Source of the DNA: Eimeria necatrix | Lineage: Eukaryota > Apicomplexa > Conoidasida > Eucoccidiorida > Eimeriidae | Assembly (NCBI RefSeq): GCF_000499385.1 | Contig: NW_013653619.1 | Coordinates: 1-25,000 of the forward strand | DNA length: 25,000 nt | Direction of reading: 5' to 3' | Shown here: in pieces, positions 12,883 through 23,771 of the stretch | Layout: each line of letters begins with the position of its first letter | Position numbering within the stretch: position 1 is the stretch's first letter | Translations under genes and position numbers: made by a program | The notes under the pieces: model-generated | Seen by the model: the letters and a program-made list of their open reading frames with translations, nothing else | Database searches by the model: none | What the model was told of the DNA's origin: nothing

Positions 12883-13337
12883 CGTCTTACTTGGTATGCC
12901 AAATGTATCGGTTACCTGGCACAAACCGCTGCCACTTTTAGTTCTTTTATGGCGCTGTTCCGGCCGCCTTATAAACCGTTCTCGAGGCGAGTCTGCTTGC
13001 CACGCACCGCCTGATAAAGTTGGTGCTCAGAGTAATGCTGCAGTAAAACAGGGAGATATTTCGCAGCTGCACTGTGCTAAATAGCTTGCTCTGCTTAATT
13101 CCGCTCATCCCTGCGGGCCTATTTTGCATGCAAAGCCTCAACATGGTGAAAATGTCCCATCTACCCATCTACCGCTTGGAAAGCGTACAAGCATTTGAAG
13201 GCTAGGTGGTGCAATAGTGACTGTTAGAAACACTAGCCCATTCAATGCACTTACATTTTGATACGTGAAATGAAGACATCGAAGTGCATGCGCCGCAGAA
13301 CGTGCTGCCTGGATGCTGAGATACTTTCAAGCCTGTT
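12883..13337. other. Spacer between the two 485-bp copies
   Basis: About 455 bp separate the copies. I found no convincing similarity to the sequence beyond copy 2 and no supported gene. A frame of 127 codons (12701-13084, plus) ends inside it, but it crosses the repeat edge, is not kept in the other copy and is probably fortuitous. Confidence 0.5.
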
Positions 13338-13828
13338 CCTGGCAGATATTGATTTTCGTCATAGGTAAATATGAGCGCTTCTTTGTCGCTGATTTTGATT
13401 GGTACGTTTACCGGCGATTGAAACTTTTGCAACGCGGTATGATACAATGCAGATTAATCGATGCTGGGGCTGAACTTCGTGAAATACCAAGCCAAACTGG
13501 AGTTCGCATCAGCCCAGCCATTTGTCTACAAAGCTCTGCCTCTCTCTACTATACGAATTTAAATGCGAGGGATCGCACACTCTACTGTTCCCTTCGTCTT
13601 GACGGCGTACAGATGGTGCGTTCTATCAAAGCAAATGCATGGTGCTATGGAAGCGTGGAAGCGTGCATCAGCCTTTAAAGCCGTTCTTCGTTGCGCCAGA
13701 ATGACGTTTTGCCGTTCGCATCATTTGTAACTTTTAGCACCCTGCAGCTTTATCCGAAGAGTGTCTTGCAGCAGCCAGACCTTTTACCAGACACGCGTCT
13801 GTCCGCACGCTCGCTGTAGGGACGATGG
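13338..13828 (+). repeat. Long direct repeat, copy 2 (about 490 bp)
   Basis: This is the second copy of the block at 12400-12882. It contains a 121-codon ATG-started frame (13313-13678) that is broken by stops in copy 1. In the 78-bp stretch compared base by base, four differences fall at first, two at second and two at third codon positions of that frame; seven of the eight are transitions. That is decay without protein constraint. A small internal duplication, GAAGCGTG repeated at 13650-13665, is present here but not in copy 1. Confidence 0.85.
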
Positions 13829-16800
13829 GATAGTGGGTCCTGGTGTTTAATATTTCACGTTCACAGGTCATAGCTTTTCCACGTCATGAGGTCTTCAGGC
13901 GCCATGGGCAATTGCCGAGTAGTTTTGGCTGCGGGAGAGAACTCTCTCAAAACGGTTTGACTCCCAAAATTTTGATATTCAATCCCCTGGCTGTTGCGTT
14001 GGCGGTGTCCGCTGGCTTAAAGCGCACCTAGCGCAAACTTTTGACATGCTCATTTACCTTCTCTGCGAAGCTATCAAGCATTTCCTAGCTTGAATCAGCC
14101 ATAAGGTGCCAAATATGATACAATGCCAGCCAAACGGATCTAGACAGTGAGTTGCGAGCAATCCTGTTGTCCATAAATCAAAACCCAGTAGCTGTTACTC
14201 AGCTCAACAGCATGAGCAGGACAGTGATGCCGTCTTGATACAGAGCGAGATGGTTCAATGGGTATGTACAAGCAATTAGAATACTCACCTTCACACAGAC
14301 TGCAAACCCAAACCCTTGAGACAATTCCTCACTCATAAGGATACGCATTAAAGCAGAAGCTCGGAAACTGAATTTTTGCTGAAGAGAAAAGTCAGATTGA
14401 CTGCATATTGATAGCGTCCAGAGGCCATATCCCACGCATGTGCTCGCCGGGGGCATCTATCAGTCAAATGGATTGTGCTCTGAGCTCAAATAGCATGGGG
14501 AAAGGAGCGAATCAATTGATATCTTTGCTTTCCAGGCAATACGATCGTGGCCCAAATGTGCACCTGGATGCTAGCGTCAATCAGGCCTGCAGCACTCACC
14601 TACACTGTGCTACACGTCCGTGGTAACACTTGCTTCATTTCCAACAATGGCTGAATTATTGCCACATCTGGTTGCTTTGCGCCACAAAACCGTGAAATAA
14701 ACTTTCAGGGCATGTTTAGCGCGGAACTCTAAGCTCTGGACAAATTGTTTCCTCTATCCTTGTCCTACGGCTAATTTTGTAGTTGTCGCGGCAGACCTAA
14801 ACTCAGTCTTTTGAAGATCGACCCAGGGTTTCTATTGCATGCACCGTTTGTTCCCACGACGAAAAGGTGCAGCCTGGCTGACTAGCCTTATTTTCGCGCA
14901 AGAGCGCCTTCGTTTGGTCAGTAGTATATCCTTATTAGCAGAGTCCGACCCCGCGTGATAAAGTTAGCGGGACGGCGTATGAGGGCTAGCTAATGAGCCT
15001 TGGGTGCCATAAACAGTTTTTGATTTCTCCAGTTTTGTGCAGTGGCCCGATAGAACAAAAGCCGATTTTTTCTGTTTGTTCTTGCAGCGAGGTCTTGGCA
15101 AGGAATATCCGAGAACTGGGTGGAATAAGCTGTGGCAGTGCTGCCTGGAATAGATGGTACGGCTTTCTTAAAGCTTTTACACATTAGGCTCGGATACTGC
15201 ACGTTTAGATAATCAACGTTGGGTACATCACGCAGTGTATTGTTTTCCCGTGACCATTTTTTCGCTTGAGGATGCATCACCTGGTGGAGCATCATTCGGT
15301 GAACCTGAATCTCGTTTAAGCTCTACTCTGAGACTTCGAACAAATAGATATGCAGGGCAAGGACTCGGGTGAAGGCAAAGCATACGATTAAGCCTGGAGA
15401 GGAGCAGGTCTGTACACTACTACTGTTCTGTGCATACGGTAGACGCATCTTTGAGCCATGACCTGTAGCTCGTAAGTGCTCTTCACCCTTGGCACGCTCA
15501 TATACACAAAGCAAGGAAGGGTCGCACTACTTTGCAGGAACTTTCAAGCATAGCCTCTGGTGCTATGAAACGGTGAGCATCACTGGGTCAATATTGGCTT
15601 CGTCTCTCAGTGTTACAAGGCAGAGCCTTTCATCTTGCACGCAACGTGCAACCCTGACTAACAGCAGGCAGGTGCCCCCAAGGCCAATGCGATAGGGCAA
15701 AACTCATTCTTTCGTCGAAGTTGTGGCCTTATCTAGTACCCCTTAGAGGTGATGTGTAGGAGGGCAGTGTCTGTTCTGTGTTGAACTGATGGTAGGTTGA
15801 AAAGAGTCATACCTCCAGAACGAAGTTCATGGTAAGCGTCAAACCCATTTTACTCATTACACAATGCGTTGCGTGGTGCCAGTGTGACTCGGGTTGTCTC
15901 GAGTAGTTGCGTGATTAAACTTACGATGGGACTCAGCCACAGGCGAATAATGGTCACGGCATCCCCCGCTGTAGTTCTTAAGTGCCTACTGGATAGATTT
16001 TGGCTCACTAGCAAGTACGGATTGATCCTAATGTCCACTAGGCAACACAAGAATATTGTTGGAGTCACGTGTGTGAAGAGTAGAAATTGTATCCCTTACA
16101 TTGGGAGTCGTGTTTTATTATGCGATATTCTTGTTACTCACTAGTAATTTTGCAGAGACAAAATATTGCAGCTTAGACTTGCTTCAAGCGTAGAATAATG
16201 TCCGCGTGCTCTATACTTGAGATCTCCCGAGCCAGGAGTAGAGAGCAATAAGCGTCTGATACAGCGAACTTGGGTGCAATGCAGCCAATACTATTCTAAA
16301 GGGATTTACAGTACTACATAAACATAAATATTTAACCGAGCAAGCACAATGTGACCACAGTACATGTGTGCCTAAGCTCGTACAGAACTGATTCGTTCAC
16401 AGCGGACGAGGAAACTACTGCATCAATCAGGCTGTTAGTTCATTCACTGTTTCTACCTGCAAGCATTATCCCTACACGATATCTATATGAAGTTGGTAAT
16501 CATGAACGTATGTACTAGAGCAGCTTGAAATGGCGAAGCCTTTGCTGGAAAAGCTGTCTTGTCCGCAGGAAGTTAGTTTACTGCCACATCAGCAGCAACG
16601 CAGTGTGCCGATGTCTCTTTCGAGCTGATAACAGCGAGTTGCAGGGCATGTGCTGTAGTAACAAGGAGGTCAGTCCTCCTGTGTCAAAAACAATGATGCT
16701 GCGTGCCCAATAAAACAGATGGTACGGCTTTTGCTCAGCGCGATTCAGTGTGATCCACAAGAAGTACAGGACCTCAGCAGACAGCCGCATGATACATGCT

Positions 16801-19800
16801 GTTTGACTAGAGGTGCGTGCGGCTATCCTGCTCCACTCGAAATAAAGTCTGTGCGTTCCTGGGGAGCATGAACTGTTGTTTCACCTTTTATGCATTAGTT
16901 GGGCTGTCTGGAGCCAAGGTTCCTTCGCTGGTGGTGAAGCAGCTCCAATTCCATGTGAAACTTCCTTTGGTTTGACAGGCATCGTCCCGAAGGAGGTGCG
17001 TTTGCCGACGTTTTCTATTGAGTTACTTCTATCGCGGAATGTATCATCAACTGTGCAGCGGGCACTTTCAACCAATCGATGTCACTCCATGCTTAAGTGA
17101 AGAACACAAGGAACGACCTGCGGCATCCTGAAAAGCCTACAGCCATTTCGAAATTGGAGCATGCATGCTCATCACGATGCAATCTGTGTTCTTGCTTATG
17201 CGAAAGAATCACGTGTCGGGAACCCGAAAACTTTCTGTGGATTCAAAAACGCTACGGTAGGCTTTAAGGCTGAGCACTTGTCAAGCTCTGCTCTGCAGTT
17301 GATCCTACTAGCCGTTGGATGGGCAAGCGAGTCCATCTGTGGCGACTATTCCTGTGCAGGCAGCACACACATGCCATGTTTGCTTACCACTAAGTCTATA
17401 TATACGTACAGGCTGAGCTCAGCAACAGCAGCCACAGGCAAAGCGATGGCTCGTTGCCGTCGATTTGCAGACCCAAGCTCCGTGAAGCACAAACTTCATT
17501 TAAAAGGTCGAGAACGGACAACAAGGTGTCCTAAGAATATCGCTACTGCTTTTTGGCGACATCAGTTAAGATAGCACTATCAAACGGCTGCTGGCCTTCT
17601 GACGCTGGGTCAACCAGTTTCCATGAAAGCTAGAACAGAACGTTTGGTTTAAGCGGGGAAGCGATGCCTGTTTTGCAGCGAGTGGGCAAACAGACCTAGT
17701 TGGCAGTCTCCTGATGAATATCCTGACGAATCACGTGGTGCACAAGGTGTGACCAAATGAATGCGAATGCTATATTCGTCGTTACTCAGCGATCCAATCA
17801 CCAACAAAAAACAATGAAGCAAAGCTTTGAACTCAACTTATGGATCATTGGCTGAGAAACCATCACAGTGCTTCTAAAGTTGCATTTGCGTCCTGATTTG
17901 CTCTAAGCTGCCGTCGGAGGCCGCTTGCAACGACTACATGTGGAGGTAACGCTGCTAGCGAAGCCCCCCTACGTGGCAAGCATCCACTGGAGAGGTGCTA
18001 TCATAATTAACAACTCCAGGTTTTGCGAGTCCGAAGTCAAGCACAAATGAGCTGTGACGAAGTGGCTGTGTGTTATTTTTATGTTTGGAGGCGTGTCACA
18101 AGAGACAAGTATCCTCAAGCAGAACCAAAGGACGTGCTCATCATCCTTGTGGGTTTGGATATTACAGCTTGTGATTTCTTCAGTTAACTGATGTTAGAAC
18201 TGCAGGTTATGTGTCATGTATCCTATTGCCGGGAACCGGGTTGCAACATATATTGCCTTCTGGTGCACTCCGCAGAGCAAAGTTAACGTTGCCACAATTA
18301 CGTTTCGCAGCAATCTGTGTCGTATGAAGTGTGGGCTAGCCTTTCAATTGCTGAAGTGAAGCGCCAGTGGTCGCTGACTTCGGTTGCCTGTTTTATGGCC
18401 AGAGGTGATGTAGAAGGCTGTGAGTTTGCTACAGCAATGATGAGTTTTGCATCGCCCTAAAACACTTGCAGCTAACGCCTATTGCATGTGACTCGCCAAT
18501 GCCGCTTTTTTTCGTCGGAGCACTCATGCTGCTGTAACCGAATGTTTTTGACGCTCCTTCGTGGCCCACGTGCTGCACGCATCAGCAGAAATGAAGGCCT
18601 AGATGTAGATGGGGTTTTCGGCAAATACGCAAAAGCGTTCGTACTGCAATTCTGAACCTAGTACCATTTTACTCAGCACTTCTTCTAAATCTATATGGGT
18701 CGGGCTCACTGATAGCTGCACATACGGACACGCCGTGCAAACGGCATCTCAGGACAGGTGGGCAGTTAGCAACACGATGAGACATTGCCTCGACGTGCTT
18801 GTTGCAACGTTTGGTCTTCACAACCCGCAGTTGGTACGTCTTTTTTGGAAATTAATGTTCCTCTTTGTTAGCCATTCACCTCCCAGCGCGTCGACTCTCC
18901 CACTTGCCCTTGTTCGTACTTGTGCATTAGCTAGATTGCAGCAAATTCTGCATGAAGCACAACAAATGATACGCCGTCTCTTGGGCAGTATCAAAAGCTT
19001 GGCAAATTTTCTGCTTCTTATGATGGCACTGAAACAATATAAGCACAAATTCCGAAGGCTGCGATGCGGGCAACAAGAAAAAAAAGTGGAATGAATTTAC
19101 AGGGCTGATAGCCTCAATGCTAATTCTTGATTCTTCAGCCCTTATGCTCCTTGTAGTTTTCCAAATCTGGATTAGTATCCGGGAAATGAGTGTTTTGTGC
19201 ATTTTCTGGTCACTTTGGTTCTACGCAAGGCGCCACAACTATAACCGTGCCATAATGTCGCCTTTGGAAATAGCAGTCGGCTCATGTCACAACGTATTGA
19301 GCGTGTTGGTTTGGCGGCTTTGGGGCAACATGGCTGGGCAGTTGATTGGAGCTCCCGAATTGTGAAATTATGGCAACTCCAATCTGGTGTGCTTGAATCC
19401 ACGTATAATGGCCCCAACAAGCATACACAGTCTTAAGTTGCAGATGAAATGAAAGATTCCGAGAGTTAATGCAGCAGCAATCTGTTGTAAAAGCATTTAG
19501 TGCATGTTCTAGCTGTAGACAGTTTCGGCATATAGTGGCGGGTTAAAGGTACCACAGAGCTGCGAGAGCTCTTCGATTCCCTTGTCGCGCTTAGCAAATC
19601 CTGCAGTCAAAACAAAGGAAACTGAACGGGGTCAAAGGCTCCTTTTTGATACTTTAGACCATGTAATCAGCCGTTTTGTGAGGCGAATCCGCTGCAGCAC
19701 TTTACAGAAGAGAGATTGTGGCATCCTTCGAAGTTGAAGATGTGTCGGGAAGTACGCCACTGGTTTTGTGAAGAAAGACAGACAACTTAACTGCTCAAGG

Positions 19801-21270
19801 AAAAGACTGTGCAGAACTTTTTTGCTGCACTAGTTCTCTGCTCGTCCGCAATAGCTGAGCACGGCTTAATAGGTACTTTTCTCAACGGGGAGATGCTGCT
19901 TTGAGAAATTCGACTGAAAGGCCTCGTATTATTTGTAAAAGGCCTGGAAGCTTAAACAGAATGGCGACGCAAAGTGTGAACTACAGCGGGGCCTTGCAGC
20001 CAAGCTGTGCAGCCTCTTGAACAGCTTCCACTTTAGCTGCTAATGCCAGTTCCCTGCCAACAACTCCGCAGCGAAAATTTGGGCTATTACGCTGCTGCCC
20101 GATTGCAAAAGTTAGGATCTATATCAATATGGCGCTGTTAGTTGTGATCTTTAAGTCTGTGAGGCAACGCAAAAGCAATAACAATATAGACACCCCGAGA
20201 GAGGAAGGCCGACACTATGCATGTTTTCTTGTGCAATGCTTCTTCACCCTCCTGTGTTTGCCATGGAAGCACAAAAAGTACAAATCTCGCAAATGTGGTA
20301 GCTAACGTTGTTAAATTGCGATTGGATTACTTCATATCACTTGCGAGCAAGCTCTCGCCGAGAAAGCACTTATGCGTTCTCTTCATTAAAAGCAGCGAAT
20401 TGGCAAGCCACAAGATGCTGTATAGGCACTCTTGGCAGTGGTTTAGAGGCTGTCTATAGGGATAAAAATGTGTAGAGTAAAAATCCAAGCTGCTTTTTGA
20501 ACGTGTTCAAATATGCCACCTGTGCAAAGCGCTCTTGCTGAATTCGGTACAGTTTATTCTTTAGGGCTCAAACGTACGAGCTAATGTAATAATGTTCCTC
20601 CCGCATCTAACTTCGAACAGCAAACTTCATCAGGGCCTCATAATGTCGATTTTGTCGAATTTAGTAAGTGCGTTTCGCGCCGCCGGCATGTTAAAATGAG
20701 TCCAAAAAACAGGTTGGGCTTTTATTATTTGAAGCTGTTGCATGGCCTGGCATAGTGTCATGCCTCCGCACATTTTCACCTCTGCTGAAGCTCCCTGCCT
20801 GCTGCAATTTCGTTTTATCAAGTTTCGACACTCTGCTAAGCCCCGTCGTTGGTGCTTTGTCCATGTTGTTCCGCCGCCCCTATGACGCTGGGTACAAATG
20901 TCAGAAAGAGGCTGAATGGATTCGGCCTCCCCAGGTCTGCTGGCTAGTCCGGACGCAGCTCATGTGCGAATTGCAGTAAATGTCATTGCGGCAATGCCGC
21001 AACAGGCAATCCTCATGTTGTTTGCATCCCCTGCGCATCTGTAGAGACCAGTGGAGCAAGCCGTGCAGCCACTGTGAATAAATGCAGTATACGTGCAGGA
21101 GCTTCACGAGGCTCTAGTTCCTGCCTATTTTTTTCTTGGACAAACACGAAAATTAATTCTAGAATGGCGAAAAAGCCCCTCATTTTAGCTGTATAAGCGG
21201 AATAGATGGAGGCGCGCAGTAGAGCAAAACAAGACAGACAGAATCGGCTTAGGGTCCTTCTTGAATGCGC
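13829..21270. other. Feature-poor DNA, no gene supported
   Basis: These 7.4 kb show no supported coding region. The longest frames are 161 codons (18609-19094, plus, ATG start) and 137 codons (17161-17574, plus, ATG start). Neither has a recognisable domain, and both lengths are unsurprising over 25 kb at this composition. At 14301-14320 there are two AAACCC-type units resembling the coccidian telomere heptamer, too short to call a repeat array. No tRNA, rRNA or triplet-repeat cluster was seen. Confidence 0.55.
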
Positions 21271-21322
21271 AGCACAGGATCCGTGAATGGCAGCTGGAAT
21301 GTATCCCGAAGGATCCTGTGCT
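21271..21322. repeat. 12-bp perfect inverted repeat
   Basis: AGCACAGGATCC at 21271-21282 is matched by its exact reverse complement GGATCCTGTGCT at 21311-21322, with 28 bases between. The flanks add an imperfect second pairing (GGGTCCTTC at 21253 against GAAGGATCC at 21308). The transcript could form a hairpin, but no gene context suggests a function and it may be chance. Confidence 0.7.
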
Positions 21323-23219
21323 CCATTTTTAGGGAAAAATGCGTTAACACTAGTATGGATTCTAGCGCTTAGGTAGAATGCCAGGCTTAGGGCATAGGCT
21401 TCGGGCTTAGTCTAGCAATTCTGCCGAACACTTTGGACACAAAGTCCAATTGCGCTTTTGTAGCATGCGAAGAACAAGACTAGACCAGCTTTTTAAGAAA
21501 AGCTTTTGTTTCGTGCTTGTGTCCTGTGTCGATGGACTCTGACTTCCTAAATGGAAACATGAAGCGCAAACGACGCCCAGGTCTAGAGTCTTGGAAGGAA
21601 TACCAACTTCTGCAGTGGTGTCTACTTGAATCAGTGCATTGGCTGCAGCTAATTTCCTGGACAGATAGCCAGCCAACAAGAAAAATGGATTCATGGATTG
21701 TAATGGACTTTTCCAATACCCAAGACCGACTACCTGCTTGAGACCCAGGCTAAACGGATGCTTGAAATCTGTAAATGCAGCCGCGAGTTCTAGGCGTACA
21801 ACTGAAATGCCTTTTTGAAGTGGACCAAAAGCACTGCGATGCCGGAAAACGGCGCTGACTCAAAGAAATTTCTGTTTTGCTATATATTCAATAAAAAGGC
21901 TTGACGGTGGGCATGTCTGTGGCAGTCGCAAGTAGCGAGTACTACATCATTCAGATTGTGATACGTATGAACACGGATTAAAGATTCCCAATGGTCCAAG
22001 CTACTTTCCAGAGAAACCCCAGCCATGCTAGCCGGCTCGGCGAAATCAGCGGGGAAATGAGGCGAAGAAGGGCTATGGGGTAGCTTTCTGAGCTTCAATA
22101 AGTGCTCAGTAAAGCTTCTAGGGGCATATTTGGGGCTAATGAGCGGGTCTGTCAGTATTAGTGTGGTAGCAGTATTTCAAACTACGATTAGATTGACCTG
22201 CTAACGACCCAACTGTGGCAAACTTGAACTGCATCCCGTACTACCCGCTAATGGATTGCAACCTTTGCATAAAGTCTCAGAGCTTTGGATTTTGAACAAC
22301 CCGAAAATGCTGTCATGATATACCAGCAAATGCGTCAGCAACCGTCTTTTCCCGCGTAGCCGGCTTTATGTGGAACTGGGGGCTGCAGCCAGAGCGGTGT
22401 TGCTGCTCGTGAAGCAGCAGCTTGTTTACGAAGGGAAATCCTGTTGCAGCACAGCTCACTCTTAGTGGGGATCAATTCAATTTAGCAATAAAATTAAATG
22501 CAACTAGTTTGCTTACAAATAATCCCTTACTTCCTCAGGGATTCATCTGCGGATCTGCAGGTGGCGATTCTACTTATTTACGTGCAAGAGCTGAACTTTC
22601 CGCCTTCAATTTTAACTTTGTTTCTTTAATTCTTTTTCGTTCTAGCTCTGAAGCACATCAGGTGCAAGGCTTTAGGGTCTTCTCTCTGCATGCAATGCTT
22701 CAAAGCCGAGAGTAATGAGGCCAGAATCGGAAAGGAGAAAAGAATCAGATTAGTGCAGCTGCATCAATGACTTCTTCGCGCCACTAAGATCTGCAAACTC
22801 CGCAGCTTACTAAGCGACTCGTTGCACGCGCAGTTTCAGTGCTTTCTTGACTTGTGTTACAGTCTGTTTCTTTTTGCTATTTAATATCGAGGAAATAAAG
22901 AAGGAGCAGTGGCTAGCTCTGCAGCAAATTGCAATGTGCAAAAACCTGAAGGACGCGCTCGCCAAGTGCCACGGCCGGTGACCTAGACACATGTTTCCCG
23001 TCAATTACTTTCAATATTTTGGGCTTGCTTATCTGAATATGCATTTATTCTGACTACTTAAAGAAGCATTTCTTGTTTTTACTCTCCGTTCCCAGCAGGA
23101 TGCTCAGCGAGCATGAGCCGATCACAGATGTATCGCCTCCATTCCTGAATTAGTGGATCCTCTTAAGCAGAGCGGGGGTCCTTCTGAAAGAAATTTTCCC
23201 GTTTTCTTTTTTTAACATG
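21323..23219. other. Feature-poor DNA up to the composition boundary
   Basis: No gene is supported. Overlapping frames of 70-97 codons occur at 21407-21741 and 22422-22715; the latter opens with TTG, not ATG. Degenerate TTAGGG-like words appear at about 21370-21410 and at 22669. A small 7-bp-stem hairpin (TGCTGCT..AGCAGCA, 22401-22419) is the only hint of CTG/CAG sequence before the repeat-rich region. The stretch ends with a pyrimidine-rich run (about 23196-23212). Confidence 0.5.
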
Positions 23220-23225
23220 TTTATT
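23220..23225 (-). promoter_or_regulatory. AATAAA-like polyadenylation signal (minus strand)
   Basis: Read on the minus strand, these six bases are AATAAA, lying about 40 bases beyond the stop codon of the minus-strand frame at 23264. The position would suit a polyadenylation signal for that candidate gene. The motif is short, is found by chance in AT-rich DNA, and apicomplexan poly(A) signals are loosely defined, so this is weak support. Confidence 0.2.
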
Positions 23226-23263
23226 ATTAGTGCCTCAGTTTTTAATGGCGCGGCGGACACAAA

Positions 23264-23656
23264 CTAAAATGGGTGGGGGGCCCCGGCGGCTCCTCCAAAC
23301 CGATTCTGCAATGAAGAGTGAGCACGAGCAGCAGCTGCTGCTGCGCTGCTGCTCGGCTGCGTCATCTTGGCCGTTACTTTACTGCTTCGTTTCTTGGATT
23401 TGACCTTTTTGGGCAGTAGAGGCAGGCTTTTGTGGGAGCGAGCCTCTGTCGAAAGCGCAGCAGCAGCAGCAACTGCAGCTGCTGCTGCTGCTGCCGCTGC
23501 TGCTGCTGCTTCTGTTGGTCGAGGCCCCCCCTCCTGGCCTTCTCCTGAGACTCTTGGGTGAGCCTCGTTGACTCGTAAGGCTGCAGCGCTCTTCACGTTC
23601 TGCTGCTCTGCTGCTGCTGCTGTTTTGCTGCTGCCGCTGCCCCCCCTCTCCCGCAT
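23264..23656 (-). CDS. Possible alanine-tract, lysine-rich protein, function unknown
   Basis: This is a minus-strand frame of 130 codons with an ATG start (CAT at 23654-23656, A at -3) and a TAG stop (complement of CTA at 23264-23266). Visible features in order are an alanine/serine-rich start, a tract of about 12 alanines plus a shorter one around residues 50-67, a basic cluster KKVKSKKRSSK (about 83-93) that could be a nuclear localisation or nucleic-acid-binding segment, a second alanine run (about 105-110), and a short unique tail. The alanine tracts are GCA codons, the same strand preference as in the plus-strand gene. It would be transcribed divergently from the gene starting at 23772, with 115 bp between starts. 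It may instead be one exon of a longer gene, or simply the antisense of a repeat-bearing leader. I do not recognise a family. Confidence 0.3.
   Translation of the reverse strand: MRERGGSGSSKTAAAAEQQNVKSAAALRVNEAHPRVSGEGQEGGPRPTEAAAAAAAAAAAAVAAAAALSTEARSHKSLPLLPKKVKSKKRSSKVTAKMTQPSSSAAAAAARAHSSLQNRFGGAAGAPHPF
23327..23640 (+). repeat. CTG triplet-repeat clusters
   Basis: Three clusters of CTG/GCT triplets on the plus strand lie at about 23327-23360, 23457-23512 and 23600-23640, each interrupted by CCG, CGC or TCT-type changes. On the minus strand they read as CAG/GCA and code for alanine in the candidate minus-strand frame. The orientation is opposite to the CAG block that follows. Confidence 0.85.
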
Positions 23657-23771
23657 CTTCGGGATCCCGAGAGCGGAGCTGCAGAGCGCAGCAGGCTCGC
23701 CCAGGCCCTCAAACTTCTCATTTTTCGCTTTTCAAGAAAGAAGCAGCAAACCAGACTGCAGCAGCAACACC

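Noticed and set aside
13313..13678. 121-codon frame in repeat copy 2, partly similar to translated copy 1
   Set aside because: The protein-level likeness comes from the DNA duplication; copy 1 has several stops and the differences show no preference for third positions.
17161..17574. Plus-strand frame of 137 codons with ATG start
   Set aside because: No domain, no supporting splice or context signals, and a length expected by chance across 25 kb.
19560..19590. TTCGATTCCC word resembling a tRNA B-box
   Set aside because: No matching A-box, acceptor stem or anticodon arm could be arranged around it.
23568..23771. Upstream extension of the glutamine-rich ORF with a second hydrophobic stretch
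   Set aside because: The first codon is TTG, not ATG, and the next ATG in frame is 23772, which has better context and a better signal peptide directly after it.
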